A DNA stretch of 64,000 nt from Ruminococcus sp. FMBCY1 (GCF_023921805.1 NZ_CP074197.1:62001-126000), one strand, 5' to 3'; positions 51,570 to 61,657 are shown, numbered from the stretch's first letter. Program-made: numbers and translations. Notes: generated by a model from the sequence alone, not told the origin.

Positions 51570-52757
51570 ATGAAGATTAAATTATCATGGATTCCATTTA
51601 TCCCTGCCGTTCTTGCCATGGTTGCGCTTAGACTTTTAAGTGTATTCGGTAATGACGATACAGGAACGATAAGCGGAATGAACGCATTGTTGTTTTCTTA
51701 TTTAGCAGTTGGCGTTGCACTTGTTCTTTTTGTGCTGTGCATATTTTTTAATATTTTGGACAAAAAAACCGCACCGGTTTATGAGTCAAAACGAAATGTG
51801 CCCGCGGGTGTTTTTTCGGTGCTTTCCGCCGCATTTGCGCTTGCATATTCCGTAATGACCATTTTGACAAGAAAAGACAGCGAGTATTTGCTGATGTCTA
51901 TTATTTGCGCATTCCTTGCAATGCTTGCCGCTATCGGACTTGTTTTTATGGCAAGAACTCATTTTACGGGTTTTGCTCCGGTGTCTAATATTGCTTTTCT
52001 GTATATTTTCCCGACACTCTGGGCAGTTTCGGAATTGATTTCGTGTTTTCTTGAGGCAACAAAACTTTCAGTATCGGCATCCGATATGTCGCTTTTGTTC
52101 TGCTTTATTTTTCTTACCTTAAGTTTGTTCCCACAGGCAATGGTAATTTCAAAAATTCCCGGAAGAAACCCTGTTAAAGCAACATTTATCTATGGCTTGC
52201 CGTCAGTCGCTTTCGGACTTTCGTACGGTGCGTTCCTTATAGCACGAGTTATTTTTGACAGTGCAGACGGTATGGCTCTTATTGCAGGTGTAATGTTTAT
52301 TTCTTTCGCTTTGTATCAGCTTTTCTATATTATTGAGCTTACAAGAGGCGCACTTAAGAAAGATGATGTGCAGATTGTAGATGCTTTTACAGATGATGAC
52401 GATACAGCCGATAACAGCGGCAAGAGTGACGAACTTGTTTTCTCAGATGAAGAGAAAAAAGACGAGGATTATGCTCAAAACGCTACTGCAGATACCGATG
52501 ATTTTATTATGGGTTATGAGGCTGACGACGATGTTCCGAATATTTCCGCTCCTAAAGTTATCGGCGATAAAAATTCGGAAGACGATATTACAGGCGGATT
52601 TTTCTTTGGCGTAGGTGTTGATGATGACGATGATGATTCGTCACATAGTATTTTGGAAACAAGACGACAGAAGAAAGAAGAAAAACTTATGGGCGAGATT
52701 GACAAGTTGCTTGCAGAGCTTGACGAACAGCAGCAGGAACTTAACGACAAGAAATAA
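51570..52757 (+). CDS. Membrane protein with acidic cytoplasmic tail, function unknown
   Basis: A protein of 395 residues with eight or so N-terminal hydrophobic helices (residues 5-265) and a soluble tail. The tail is very acidic (FTDDDDTADNSGKSDELVFS; DDDDDDSSHS) and ends in a coiled-coil-like LLAELDEQQQELNDKK. I do not recognise the family. The start is the ATG at 51570; a TTG at 51546 is possible but has no ribosome-binding site. It stands upstream of the thrS T-box, which has its own promoter. Confidence 0.7.
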   Translation: MKIKLSWIPFIPAVLAMVALRLLSVFGNDDTGTISGMNALLFSYLAVGVALVLFVLCIFFNILDKKTAPVYESKRNVPAGVFSVLSAAFALAYSVMTILTRKDSEYLLMSIICAFLAMLAAIGLVFMARTHFTGFAPVSNIAFLYIFPTLWAVSELISCFLEATKLSVSASDMSLLFCFIFLTLSLFPQAMVISKIPGRNPVKATFIYGLPSVAFGLSYGAFLIARVIFDSADGMALIAGVMFISFALYQLFYIIELTRGALKKDDVQIVDAFTDDDDTADNSGKSDELVFSDEEKKDEDYAQNATADTDDFIMGYEADDDVPNISAPKVIGDKNSEDDITGGFFFGVGVDDDDDDSSHSILETRRQKKEEKLMGEIDKLLAELDEQQQELNDKK

Positions 52758-52774
52758 GTTTTGAAAATTAATGC

Positions 52775-52803
52775 TTGACATTTCAATTCGGCGGTGTTAA
52801 TAT
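52775..52803 (+). promoter_or_regulatory. Promoter of thrS
   Basis: TTGACA (52775-52780), a 17-bp spacer and TAATAT (52798-52803), just upstream of the T-box. Confidence 0.75.
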
Positions 52804-52814
52804 TAAGTAAAATA

Positions 52815-53046
52815 AAGAACTTCGATAAGGACACGGTTTAAAAACCTACTTTTTCAGAGAGCGAAAATGTTTGCTGCAATTTTTCGCATAAGTAATTTTA
52901 AGCTACCACCTTTGAGTCTGCACAGGAAATGGTGCGGCGTATGACTGCGTTAAGGTTGTAAAGAGGGCATAGTTATTATGCCAAAGTTGGGTGGAACCAC
53001 GAAGTATATTCGTCCCGATATTCCTTTTGGAATATCGGGCTTTTTA
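52815..53046 (+). promoter_or_regulatory. T-box riboswitch (tRNA-Thr) of thrS
   Basis: The leader begins GAACTTCGATAAGGACACGG, contains an AGAGAGCGAAAAT..GCTGCAATTTTTCGC stem I region, and carries the T-box sequence GGGTGGAACCACG at 52990-53002, followed by a terminator. An ACC triplet in the segment AGCTACCACCTTTGAG is the likely specifier (threonine). Uncharged tRNA-Thr would prevent termination. Confidence 0.93.
53013..53045 (+). terminator. T-box terminator
   Basis: Stem CCCGATATTCC/GGAATATCGGG followed by CTTTTTATTT. Confidence 0.92.
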
Positions 53047-53071
53047 TTTCTTATGATTAAGGAGAATGAAT

Positions 53072-55015
53072 ATGATTAATGTTGAATTAAAGGGCGGTAC
53101 AGTCAAGGAATTTGAAAGCGGAGTAACTCCTGCTGAAATTGCAAAATCTATCGGTATGGGACTTTATAAGTCTGTATGCTGTGCAAGAGTTGACGGCAAT
53201 GTTGTCGACTTGCGTACACCTATTACAAAGGATTGCAGAGTAGATCTTCTTACTTTCGATGAGCCTGACGGTAAAAAAGCGTTCTGGCATACTGCATCAC
53301 ACATTCTTGCACAGGCTGTTAAGCGCCTCTATCCAAGTGCCAAGTGCGCTATCGGTCCTGCCGTTGACAACGGTTTTTACTATGATTTTGAAGTTGAAAA
53401 GCCGTTTACATCCGAAGACCTTGAGAAAATCAAGGAAGAGATGAAGAAAATCGTTAAGTCGGGTATTGAGATTGAGCGTTTTGAGCTTGCTCCCGACGAG
53501 GCGGTAAAAATGCTTGAAGAGATGAACGAGCCTTACAAGGTTGAACTTGCTAAGGAACATTCCGATAACGGCGAACACATCAGCTTTTATAAGCAGGGTG
53601 ATTTTACAGACCTTTGCGCAGGTCCTCACCTTATGAGCGTTGCACCTATTAAGGCTGTTGAACTTACAAACTGCACAGGCGCATACTGGAGAGGCGACGC
53701 TAACAACCATCAGCTTTGCAGAGTTTACGGTGTAGCGTTCCCTAAAGCATCTATGCTTGAGGAACACCTCACAATGCTTGCAGAGGCAAGAAGCCGTGAC
53801 CATAACAAACTCGGCAGAGAGCTTGAGCTTTTCACAACATCAGATGTAATCGGTCAGGGTCTTCCTATCCTTCTTCCAAAGGGCGCAAGAATCGTTCAGC
53901 TTTTACAGAGATTTGTAGAAGACGAGGAACAGCGTCGTGGCTGGTTACTTACAAAAACACCTTTTATGGCTAAGAGCGACCTTTACAAAATCAGCGGTCA
54001 CTGGGACCACTATATGGACGGTATGTTTGTACTCGGTGATCCTGAAAAAGATGATGAAGTATTTGCACTTCGTCCTATGACTTGCCCGTTCCAGTATCAG
54101 GCTTATCTTAATCGTCAGCGTTCATACAGAGATCTTCCGCTCCGTTACAATGAAACTTCAACACTTTTCAGAAATGAAGCAAGCGGCGAGATGCACGGAC
54201 TTATCAGAGTTCGTCAGTTCACAATTTCCGAAGGTCATCTTATGTGCTTGCCTGAACAGCTTGAGGACGAGTTCAGAAACTGTCTTGAGCTTGCTATTTA
54301 TATGCTTAAAACACTCGGTCTTTATGAAGATGTATCTTACAGATTCTCACAGTGGGATCCTAAGGACAGAGATAAGTATATCGGTACTGCCGAGCAGTGG
54401 GACGAAGCACAGGGCATTATGCAGAAAATCCTTGACCACCTTGAAATTCCTTATGCTATCGGCGTAGGTGAGGCTGCTTTCTACGGCCCTAAACTTGATA
54501 TTCAGATTAAGAATGTTTACGGCAAGGAAGATACACTTATTACAATTCAGATTGACCAGATGCTTGCAGAAAAATTCGGTATGGAGTATGTAGATAAGGA
54601 CGGCTCAAAGAAAAATCCTTATATTATTCACAGAACTTCAATCGGTTGTTACGAGAGAACGCTTGCACTTCTTATTGAGAAATATGCCGGTGCATTCCCG
54701 ATGTGGCTTGCTCCTGTTCAGGTTAAACTTCTTCCTGTTGCAGACAGACACCTTGACTATGTTTACGAAATCAAAAAGGCTCTTGACGCTTGCGGTATGC
54801 GTGTTGAGGTTGACTCAAGAAGTGAGAAAATCGGATATAAGATTCGTGAGGCACAGCTTGAGAAAGTTCCTTATATGTTCATTATCGGCGACAAGGATGT
54901 AGAGGCTAATACTGTTTCTGTTCGTCACAGAAAAGAGGGCGACCTCGGCGCAATGAAACTTGAGGACTTTATTGCAATGGCACAGAAAGAAATTTCTACA
55001 AAGGAAATTAAATAA
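53072..55015 (+). CDS. thrS: Threonyl-tRNA synthetase
   Basis: A class II synthetase of 647 residues. It has an N-terminal TGS domain, the HTASHILAQAVKRLYP editing-domain motif with a downstream zinc-type CAGPH, catalytic motif 2 FRNEASGEMHGLIRVRQF, the active-site zinc Cys in ALRPMTCPFQYQAY, motif 3 near GCYERTLALLIEKY and the C-terminal anticodon-binding domain. The start is the ATG at 53072, seven bases after AAGGAG; the ATG at 53066 is too close to that site. It is regulated by the T-box upstream. Confidence 0.97.
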   Translation: MINVELKGGTVKEFESGVTPAEIAKSIGMGLYKSVCCARVDGNVVDLRTPITKDCRVDLLTFDEPDGKKAFWHTASHILAQAVKRLYPSAKCAIGPAVDNGFYYDFEVEKPFTSEDLEKIKEEMKKIVKSGIEIERFELAPDEAVKMLEEMNEPYKVELAKEHSDNGEHISFYKQGDFTDLCAGPHLMSVAPIKAVELTNCTGAYWRGDANNHQLCRVYGVAFPKASMLEEHLTMLAEARSRDHNKLGRELELFTTSDVIGQGLPILLPKGARIVQLLQRFVEDEEQRRGWLLTKTPFMAKSDLYKISGHWDHYMDGMFVLGDPEKDDEVFALRPMTCPFQYQAYLNRQRSYRDLPLRYNETSTLFRNEASGEMHGLIRVRQFTISEGHLMCLPEQLEDEFRNCLELAIYMLKTLGLYEDVSYRFSQWDPKDRDKYIGTAEQWDEAQGIMQKILDHLEIPYAIGVGEAAFYGPKLDIQIKNVYGKEDTLITIQIDQMLAEKFGMEYVDKDGSKKNPYIIHRTSIGCYERTLALLIEKYAGAFPMWLAPVQVKLLPVADRHLDYVYEIKKALDACGMRVEVDSRSEKIGYKIREAQLEKVPYMFIIGDKDVEANTVSVRHRKEGDLGAMKLEDFIAMAQKEISTKEIK

Positions 55016-55117
55016 CTTGTAATAAGAATTATTTGATTTGTAAATATTATTTAAAAACTACAAAAGTAAGGAAAATAAAAAATATTGCGAAATTTTGAAA
55101 AAAGTTTTGAAAAACAC

Positions 55118-55146
55118 TTGCATTTTGCTTATTTTTGTTGTATAAT
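55118..55146 (+). promoter_or_regulatory. Promoter of rpmE
   Basis: TTGCAT (55118-55123), a 17-bp spacer and TATAAT (55141-55146), 38 bp before rpmE. Confidence 0.75.
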
Positions 55147-55183
55147 CTATCTGTTATTATGCAGAGTCAGGCAGGTGAGGAAA

Positions 55184-55387
55184 ATGAAAGAGAACATCCA
55201 TCCAGATTATCAGCAGACAACAATTACATGTGCTTGCGGTAATGTTATTGAAACAGGTTCAACAAAGAAGGACATTCGTGTTGAAGTTTGTTCAAAATGC
55301 CACCCATTCTTCACAGGAAAGCAGAAATTGGTTGATACCGGCGGACGCGTTGACAGATTCAAGAAGCGTTTCGGTATGAGCAAATAA
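55184..55387 (+). CDS. rpmE: 50S ribosomal protein L31 (zinc-binding form)
   Basis: A protein of 67 residues starting [20 protein letters not shown]. The four zinc-binding Cys (16, 18, 36, 39) are present, so it is the zinc-containing (C+) type. [11 protein letters not shown] and the basic C-terminus complete the family pattern. The start is the ATG at 55184 after GGTGAGG; the longer frame from 55085 runs through the promoter. It has its own promoter and terminator. Confidence 0.97.
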   Translation: MKENIHPDYQQTTITCACGNVIETGSTKKDIRVEVCSKCHPFFTGKQKLVDTGGRVDRFKKRFGMSK

Positions 55388-55408
55388 TTTTTTATATCGT
55401 AATTGTTG

Positions 55409-55434
55409 AGGCGGCACTTAGTGCCGCCTTTTTG
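55409..55434 (+). terminator. Terminator of rpmE
   Basis: Stem AGGCGGCAC/GTGCCGCCT followed by TTTTTG. Confidence 0.92.
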
Positions 55435-55453
55435 ACTGTTATCCCAAAAAGAC

Positions 55454-55739
55454 GGTTATTTTTCAATAGTTGGGGTGAATTGTGGTTTAGCAAATTGATT
55501 TGCCAATCAATTATAAAAGTTTGGTCAACCTTTTCAAAGGTTGTGGGTGTGGGCAAAGCCCACAAATACTTTTCGCTTACGCAATCTAACGATAGCCAAA
55601 CAGCTTGCTGTTTGGCGGCTTGAACACAACGGCGTTAGCCTTTAAAAAGGCTTGACCTAAATTTTTAAATTATTTTGCTTAACCCGTGTGTTAAACCACA
55701 ATTTTATTATTTTTACCCCAAATATTTATAATAGAACCT
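55454..55739. repeat. Dispersed inverted-end repeat, copy D (about 285 bp, internally deleted)
   Basis: The left end is AGTTGGGGTGAATTGTGG with TTTAGC, the right end TTAAACCACAATTTTATTAT with TTTTACCCCAAA and TAGAACCT. It keeps the TTTGGTCAACC, GTGGGCAAAGCCCACAAATA and AACACAACGGCGTTAGCC blocks and then jumps directly to the AAGGCTTGACCTAAATTTTT arm. The middle part of copies A-C is missing. Confidence 0.85.
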
Positions 55740-55770
55740 TAATTAATAACATAAAACGGAGGTGTACTTG

Positions 55771-56406
55771 TTGGCAAAGGATTACAAAACCGTGCTTGAA
55801 AATGCAAGCGATGAATTTGTGGAAAAGCGTTCTCGGTTTATCGGATATTGCAAACCTGTTAAAACGGAGCAGGAGGCAATCGATTTTATTAATGAAAAGC
55901 GCAGTGAACATTGGAATGCTACACATAATGTATATGCCTATTCATTGAGAGAGGGCAACATAAAGCGCTACAGCGACGACGGAGAACCCTCAGGTACAGC
56001 CGGTATGCCTGTGCTTGATGTTATAGTAAAAAATGAAATTTTTGATGTCGTGGTTGTGGTTACACGATATTTCGGCGGTGTACTCCTTGGTACGGGCGGT
56101 CTTGTGCGTGCGTACTCTCACGGTTCAAAAATCGCAGTCGAGGCGGCAAAGCCTGTAATTATGCAGAATTGCCTTGTATGCGAGGCAAGATGCGCTTATA
56201 ACCAATACGGCAAGGTATCATCTCTGATAATAGGTGTGGGTGCTGCCGTTGACGATACCGTATATGAAAGCGATGTACTTGTAAAATTTCACATTAAACC
56301 CGATTTGCTCGGTACGCTGAATAAAAAACTTGCGGACGCAACATCGGGTGAAGTTACGGTTGAACAGAAAGACGAACAGTATTTTGCTGTGCAGATAAAT
56401 GAATAA
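55771..56406 (+). CDS. YigZ family protein (IMPACT N-terminal domain)
   Basis: A protein of 211 residues. Family motifs are VEKRSRFIGYCKPV, SEHWNATHNVYAYSLREG, RYSDDGEPSGTAGMPVLDVI and VTRYFGGVLLGTGGLVRAYS. The C-terminal UPF0029-like domain follows. Cellular role not established; homologues are linked to translation/stress in eukaryotes (IMPACT). The likely start is the TTG at 55771, eight bases after CGGAGG; a GTG lies at 55762 inside that site. Confidence 0.92.
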   Translation: MAKDYKTVLENASDEFVEKRSRFIGYCKPVKTEQEAIDFINEKRSEHWNATHNVYAYSLREGNIKRYSDDGEPSGTAGMPVLDVIVKNEIFDVVVVVTRYFGGVLLGTGGLVRAYSHGSKIAVEAAKPVIMQNCLVCEARCAYNQYGKVSSLIIGVGAAVDDTVYESDVLVKFHIKPDLLGTLNKKLADATSGEVTVEQKDEQYFAVQINE

Positions 56407-56497
56407 TACAAAATATTTAAAATTTTTTTGAAATAAAAAAGGAATATTTGCGAAAAAATCGTAAATAGCTAATAGGAAACAGAAAAGGGGGAGTTTT

Positions 56498-58264
56498 GTG
56501 CCTTTTCCGGACAGTTTTTTGCAGGAATTAAAGCTTAGAAGCGATATAACGGAAATTGCTTCGTCATATGTAAATCTTAAGCGCCACGGCAGAAATATGG
56601 TTGGATTGTGCCCGTTTCACGGCGAGAAAACTCCGTCTTTCAACATTTACACCGAAAGCGGCTCGTTTTATTGCTTTGGCTGCGGTGCCGGCGGAGATGT
56701 CATTACCTTTATAATGAAGATTGAAAATCTTGATTATGTCGAGGCGGTAAAGTTTCTTGCACAAAGGGCAGGTATGGAAATGCCTGAAAATACCTATGAT
56801 GACAGCCTAAGTAAATTAAGAATGAGAATTTATGAGGCAAACCGTGAGGCGGCGAGGTTTTTTCACGCAACGCTGCTTTCACAAAGAGGGCAGAGCGGAC
56901 TGAATTATCTTAGAGGCAGAGCTTTATCTGACCGTACGATAAGACATTTCGGACTCGGCTTTGCCGATGACGATTGGAACTCGCTTTGTAATCATCTGAA
57001 AAACAAAGGCTTTTCGGAATATGAAATTTACTCCGCAAACCTTGCTTTCAAAAGAAAAAACGGTAACGGAATTTATGACCGCTTTGTAAACAGAGTAATG
57101 TTTCCGATTATAGATTTGCGCGGAAATGTTATAGCTTTCGGCGGCAGAATTATGACCGACGAAAAGCCTAAGTATCTCAATACTTCCGATACTCCTGTAT
57201 TTAAAAAGAGCGAAAACTTGTTTTCTCTTAACAATGCCAAAAGCTCGGGTACACGCACGCTGATTCTGTGCGAGGGATATATGGATGTTATTGCGCTTAA
57301 TCAGGCGGGTTTTACGAATGCGGTCGCAACACTCGGCACTGCTCTTACAAATGAGCAGGCAGTCCTTATGAAACGTTATGCCGATGAGGTTATAATTTGT
57401 TATGACGCTGACGGCGCAGGTCAAAAAGCTACAGCAAGAGCAATAGACATCTTGCGAAACGCAGGACTTCCGATTAAAATTCTCACTGTGCCGAGCGGTA
57501 AAGACCCTGACGAGTTTATCCGTTCAAAAGGTGAAAACGGCCCTGCGGCATTTAAACTTTTAATAGAAAAATGCGGCAACGATATTGAATATCGACTTAT
57601 GAAATTAAAAGAAAATTACAATCTCAACACAACTGACGGCAAGGTAGCTTTTTTAAACGAAGCTGTAAAAATAGTTGCGACAATTGAAAGCCCGATTGAA
57701 AGAGATGTTTTTGCATCGAAACTTTGCGCCGAACTTGAGATTGATAAAAATGCTTTTCTCGAGCAGATTTCAAAGGTCAAAAGGCGGGACAGACGGGAGA
57801 ATATTAAAAAGGAAACCCGTCAGATACAGGCAGAACTTAACGGTCAGAGTGACAAGATAAACAGAGAGCACTACAAAAAACCGAGAAGTTCAAGTGCCGA
57901 AGAGGCTCTGCTCGTTTATTTAATCAATAATCCCGATTACGCAAACAGCATTTCGGAAAGGGTTACACCCGATAAATTTTCAAATTCGCTTATAAAACGC
58001 TATTATGAGTATGTACTTAGCAAAATAAAAAGCGGATACGAGCCGCTTACAAGCGTATCTTCGGATTTTAATTCCGACGAAGTTTCGTATCTTTATAAGC
58101 TGATTTCCACCACAATTCCCGCCGCATCCACAAGAGAGGCGGTAGAGGAATATATTAATGTAATTAATGAAGAGAGTAACAAGCTGACTTCGGACAAGCT
58201 TGCCGATATGTCGGCAGATGACATTAACGATTACATAATGAAGCTGAAACAAAATAAAAAATAG
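56498..58264 (+). CDS. dnaG: DNA primase
   Basis: A protein of 588 residues starting with GTG after AGGGGGAG. The zinc-binding CHC2 domain has Cys38, His41, Cys59, Cys62 (CPFHGEKTPSF ... FYCFGCG). The primase core and Toprim follow (LCEGYMDVIALNQAG, YDADGAGQKATARAI). The C-terminal helicase-interaction region is the least conserved. It makes RNA primers for replication. It is followed by rpoD at 59 bp, the dnaG-rpoD order of the macromolecular synthesis operon (no rpsU here). Confidence 0.96.
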   Translation: MPFPDSFLQELKLRSDITEIASSYVNLKRHGRNMVGLCPFHGEKTPSFNIYTESGSFYCFGCGAGGDVITFIMKIENLDYVEAVKFLAQRAGMEMPENTYDDSLSKLRMRIYEANREAARFFHATLLSQRGQSGLNYLRGRALSDRTIRHFGLGFADDDWNSLCNHLKNKGFSEYEIYSANLAFKRKNGNGIYDRFVNRVMFPIIDLRGNVIAFGGRIMTDEKPKYLNTSDTPVFKKSENLFSLNNAKSSGTRTLILCEGYMDVIALNQAGFTNAVATLGTALTNEQAVLMKRYADEVIICYDADGAGQKATARAIDILRNAGLPIKILTVPSGKDPDEFIRSKGENGPAAFKLLIEKCGNDIEYRLMKLKENYNLNTTDGKVAFLNEAVKIVATIESPIERDVFASKLCAELEIDKNAFLEQISKVKRRDRRENIKKETRQIQAELNGQSDKINREHYKKPRSSSAEEALLVYLINNPDYANSISERVTPDKFSNSLIKRYYEYVLSKIKSGYEPLTSVSSDFNSDEVSYLYKLISTTIPAASTREAVEEYINVINEESNKLTSDKLADMSADDINDYIMKLKQNKK

Positions 58265-58323
58265 GAATATTTATTTTGTCTTTTAATATATAATCTTTTG
58301 TACATTCAGAAAGGAAAATGAGT

Positions 58324-59409
58324 ATGAACGCACCTCAGGACAAAAAAGCAGTTGTAAAAGAGCTTTTAGAGCTTGGCAAACAAAAGGGACAGCTTAACAA
58401 TCAGGATATTCTTGATGCTATCGGTGAGATTGACTTTGACCCCGAACAGCTCGAAAAACTTTATGACAACCTTGAACAGCAGGGTATTGAAATCGTTGAG
58501 GATATGGGCGACATCAAGATTGATGATATTGACCTCGGCGATGGCAAGGATTCTGATTTTGTTGCAGACGGTGCTGTCACCGTTGACGATCCTGTTAAAG
58601 TATATTTGAAAGAAATCGGCAGAGTACCGCTCCTTTCATCCGAAGAAGAAATTGACCTTGCCATCAGAATTGCCAACGGCGATGTACAGGCAAAACAGCG
58701 ACTTTCAGAGGCAAACCTTCGTCTTGTTGTAAGCATTGCAAAGCGTTACCTTGGCAGAGGTATGCAGTTTCTCGACCTTATTCAGGAGGGCAACCTCGGT
58801 CTTATCAAGGCGGTTGACAAGTTTGATTATACAAAGGGATTTAAGTTCTCAACATATGCCACATGGTGGATCAGACAGGCAATAACAAGAGCCATTGCCG
58901 ACCAGGCAAGAACAATTCGTATTCCTGTTCATATGGTTGAAACTATCAATAAGGTAAAAAAAGTTCAGAGCCAGCTTTTGCACCAGAACGGTCATGAGCC
59001 TACCCCCGATGAAATTGCAGACGAGCTTGACTTGCCAGTTGATAAGGTAAGAGAAATTATGCGTGTGGCTCAAGAACCTGTATCTCTCGAAACACCTATC
59101 GGTGAAGAGGAAGACAGCCACCTCGGCGATTTTATCCCGGATGACGGTGCACCCGCACCTGCCGATGCCGCTTCACACACAATGTTAAGAGAACAGCTTT
59201 CTGATGTTCTTTCAACTCTTACTCCGAGAGAGGAAAAGGTTTTAAGACTTCGTTTCGGTCTTGAAGACGGCAGAAGCAGAACGCTTGAAGAGGTAGGCAA
59301 AGAGTTTAATGTAACCCGTGAGCGTATCCGTCAGATTGAGGCAAAGGCATTAAGAAAGCTAAGACATCCGTCAAGAAGCAGAAAACTTAAGGATTATCTT
59401 GATTATTAA
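58324..59409 (+). CDS. rpoD: RNA polymerase primary sigma factor (SigA/RpoD)
   Basis: About 361 residues. Region 1.2 starts at [16 protein letters not shown]; region 2 has [39 protein letters not shown]; region 3 [15 protein letters not shown]; region 4 [20 protein letters not shown]. Region 1.1 is short and acidic, as in Firmicutes SigA. The start is likely the ATG at 58324, eight bases after AAGGA; the ATG at 58318 is only two bases away from it. It recognises the TTGACA/TATAAT promoters seen in this window. Confidence 0.97.
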   Translation: MNAPQDKKAVVKELLELGKQKGQLNNQDILDAIGEIDFDPEQLEKLYDNLEQQGIEIVEDMGDIKIDDIDLGDGKDSDFVADGAVTVDDPVKVYLKEIGRVPLLSSEEEIDLAIRIANGDVQAKQRLSEANLRLVVSIAKRYLGRGMQFLDLIQEGNLGLIKAVDKFDYTKGFKFSTYATWWIRQAITRAIADQARTIRIPVHMVETINKVKKVQSQLLHQNGHEPTPDEIADELDLPVDKVREIMRVAQEPVSLETPIGEEEDSHLGDFIPDDGAPAPADAASHTMLREQLSDVLSTLTPREEKVLRLRFGLEDGRSRTLEEVGKEFNVTRERIRQIEAKALRKLRHPSRSRKLKDYLDY

Positions 59410-59422
59410 TTAGGTATTGATT

Positions 59423-59800
59423 ATGGTTACTTTTGAAGAATGTGCTCAAATGCTTGATGAAATTGCAGACTCAATGCCGCAGGAACTTTTCCGTGACCTT
59501 AATGCGGGAATGTCGCTTGAACCGCAAGCAAAGTTACATCCGCAAAGCGTGAGGGGAGAGCTGTATATCCTCGGAGAGTATGTAAGAAATTCAATAGGCA
59601 ACTCAATTGTGTTTTACTACGGCAGTATTATGAAGGTGTACGGAGGTTTGTCAAATGACAAGCTGTACACGGAGCTTGAGAAAATAATGCACCACGAAGT
59701 AAAGCATCATAACGAACATCTTGCAGGTTGTGATGACCTCGGAATCTGCGATGATGAACAGATAGAATCATATCTTAGAAGTAACGGTATAACCGGATAA
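59423..59800 (+). CDS. Metallopeptidase family protein (zincin-like, HExxH)
   Basis: A protein of 125 residues. The core motif is IMHHEVKHHNEH (HExxH-type) with GELYILGEYVRNSIG upstream, as in the small predicted zincin-like metallopeptidase family seen near dnaG-rpoD in Clostridia. Function unknown; no signal peptide, so cytoplasmic. It starts 13 bp after rpoD and is probably the last gene of that operon. Confidence 0.8.
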   Translation: MVTFEECAQMLDEIADSMPQELFRDLNAGMSLEPQAKLHPQSVRGELYILGEYVRNSIGNSIVFYYGSIMKVYGGLSNDKLYTELEKIMHHEVKHHNEHLAGCDDLGICDDEQIESYLRSNGITG

Positions 59801-59806
59801 TACATA

Positions 59807-59840
59807 AAAGCTGTATCGAATTTATCGGTACAGCTTTTGC
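59807..59840 (+). terminator. Terminator of dnaG-rpoD-metallopeptidase
   Basis: Stem AAAAGCTGTA/TACAGCTTTT with an extra TCGA/TCGG base-pairing part. Confidence 0.8.
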
Positions 59841-59848
59841 TTTTTGTA

Positions 59849-59960
59849 AAGTGTTGTGGTGAGTTATGGTTTGGCAAAAAGTTTGTGTTAAATAATTTGA
59901 AAATTTAGGTCAAATCTTTTTAAATGTTGACCAAATTTTTATAATTGTTTGGTAATATAT
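59849..59960. repeat. Dispersed inverted-end repeat, copy E (short, about 110 bp)
   Basis: The left arm is GTTGTGGTGAGTTATGG with TTTGGC. TTTAGGTCAAATCTTTTTAA is joined to TTGACCAAATTTTTATAATT, the outer arms of copy A with the whole centre lost. Confidence 0.65.
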
Positions 59961-59986
59961 TTTTTTAAAAGCTAATTTAATAATAT

Positions 59987-60292
59987 TTACACATTCAATA
60001 TTTGTCCCGGATAGAGAACATTGGGATTGCCGAGATTGTTTTTATTCATAAGATCCTCTACCGTCATATTGTACATTTTTGAGATATACCAAAGGGATTC
60101 TCCCGGTCTTACAATATGTGTGCGTGGCGATTGTGAAGTTCCTGCCGGAATTGCCAGAGTTTCACCTACATAAATTCTGTTTGCGTCAGCAATGTTGTTG
60201 TATCTTAAAATGTCGTTTACCGTAGTTTGAAAAAATTGCGCAATGCCAAACAAAGTATTTCCCGGTCTGACAGTATAGTAAACAATATCCAA
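59987..60292 (-). CDS. Protein with two LysM domains
   Basis: A protein of 101 residues made only of two LysM repeats (residues about 4-47 and 57-100), each with the YxVxPGxxLxxIA pattern (YTVRPGNTLFGIAQF; HIVRPGESLWYISKM) and the N-x-I/L-YPGQ end. LysM binds N-acetylglucosamine polymers such as peptidoglycan. There is no signal peptide, as in SafA/spore-coat-type LysM proteins of spore formers, so a spore role is possible but not shown. The start is a TTG at 60292 after AAAGGAGG. Confidence 0.88.
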   Translation of the reverse strand: MDIVYYTVRPGNTLFGIAQFFQTTVNDILRYNNIADANRIYVGETLAIPAGTSQSPRTHIVRPGESLWYISKMYNMTVEDLMNKNNLGNPNVLYPGQILNV

Positions 60293-60400
60293 ATTATTTC
60301 CTCCTTTGCTTTTTTTAATATAATATGCTTTTTTTACCTCTGTGCCACTGCTCTGAATATTTTTTGACAGTTACGGCAAAATATATTTGGAGGTAATAAA

Positions 60401-61657
60401 ATGAAAATAACCATTAATTCTGTAGTCGGCAGAGAAATTATTGATTCAAGAGGTAATCCTACCGTAGAGGCTACCGTAGGACTGACAGACGGAACTTTTG
60501 CAAATGCGGCAGTACCGTCGGGAGCATCAACAGGTGCTTATGAAGCTGTTGAACTGCGTGACGGCGGTGATAGATTTAACGGCAAGGGAGTAAAAAAAGC
60601 AGTTGCAAATATCAGCAAAATTATTTCACCCGAAATTTGCGGTATGTCGCCGTTTGACCAATGTGCAGTCGATAACAAATTATCAGAGCTTGACGGGAGC
60701 AAAAACAAGAAAAATCTTGGTGCAAATGCGATACTTGCCGTGTCAGTCGCAGTTGCAAAGGCAGCGGCAAAATCGCTAAGACTTCCGCTTTACCGTTATC
60801 TCGGAGGTATTTATTCGGTAAAACTTCCCGTGCCTATGATGAATATTCTCAACGGCGGCGCTCATGCAGCAAATAACATTGATATACAGGAATTTATGAT
60901 TATGCCTGTAGGTGCGAATACTTTTTCCGACGGTTTGCAGCAATGCTGTGAAATATACCACAGTCTTGGTAAAATTCTTTCACAGAAAGGTATGGCTACT
61001 TCTGTTGGCGACGAGGGCGGTTTTGCACCGAATCTTGAGACCGACGAAGAGGCAATTGAGTTGATTATTCAGGCGGTTTGTGATGCGGGATACAATACAG
61101 AGAATACTAAGATTGCTATTGATGCGGCGGCATCCGAATGGTTTAACGACGGCGTTTATCACTTGCCGAAAAGAAAATCCGTACTCAAGACAAGTGACCT
61201 TATTAATTATTTTGAAAAACTTTGCGACAAATATCCGATATTCTCAATCGAAGACCCTCTTTCGGAATACGATTGGGAGGGGTGGAAAGAAATCACGGAT
61301 CGCATCGGCAAAAAAGTTCAGCTTGTAGGCGACGATTTATTTGTTACAAATTCAGAAAGACTTTACAAGGGCATTTGTGTCGGCGCAGGTAATTCTATTT
61401 TGATAAAAATGAATCAAATAGGAACTCTTACAGAAACTTTTGGGGCGATTGATATGGCACAAAAGGCGGGTTATACAACGGTGATTTCGCATAGAAGCGG
61501 TGAAACAGAGGACACTACAATTGCGGATATTGCGGTTGCGGTAAATGCCGGGCAGATAAAAACGGGAGCACCTTGCCGTACCGACCGAGTATGTAAATAT
61601 AACAGATTATTAAGAATTGAAAGTCTATTTAAAGGTTCGTCCGTATATGGGCTTTAA
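60401..61657 (+). CDS. eno: Enolase
   Basis: A glycolytic enzyme of 418 residues converting 2-phosphoglycerate to phosphoenolpyruvate. Seen are [15 protein letters not shown], the catalytic loop [27 protein letters not shown] (catalytic Glu), metal ligands in SIEDPL and [24 protein letters not shown] (catalytic Lys) and [20 protein letters not shown]. It is about a dozen residues shorter than most bacterial enolases at the C-terminus, without loss of a core motif. GGAGGT precedes the ATG. It is divergent from the LysM gene. Confidence 0.97.
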   Translation: MKITINSVVGREIIDSRGNPTVEATVGLTDGTFANAAVPSGASTGAYEAVELRDGGDRFNGKGVKKAVANISKIISPEICGMSPFDQCAVDNKLSELDGSKNKKNLGANAILAVSVAVAKAAAKSLRLPLYRYLGGIYSVKLPVPMMNILNGGAHAANNIDIQEFMIMPVGANTFSDGLQQCCEIYHSLGKILSQKGMATSVGDEGGFAPNLETDEEAIELIIQAVCDAGYNTENTKIAIDAAASEWFNDGVYHLPKRKSVLKTSDLINYFEKLCDKYPIFSIEDPLSEYDWEGWKEITDRIGKKVQLVGDDLFVTNSERLYKGICVGAGNSILIKMNQIGTLTETFGAIDMAQKAGYTTVISHRSGETEDTTIADIAVAVNAGQIKTGAPCRTDRVCKYNRLLRIESLFKGSSVYGL

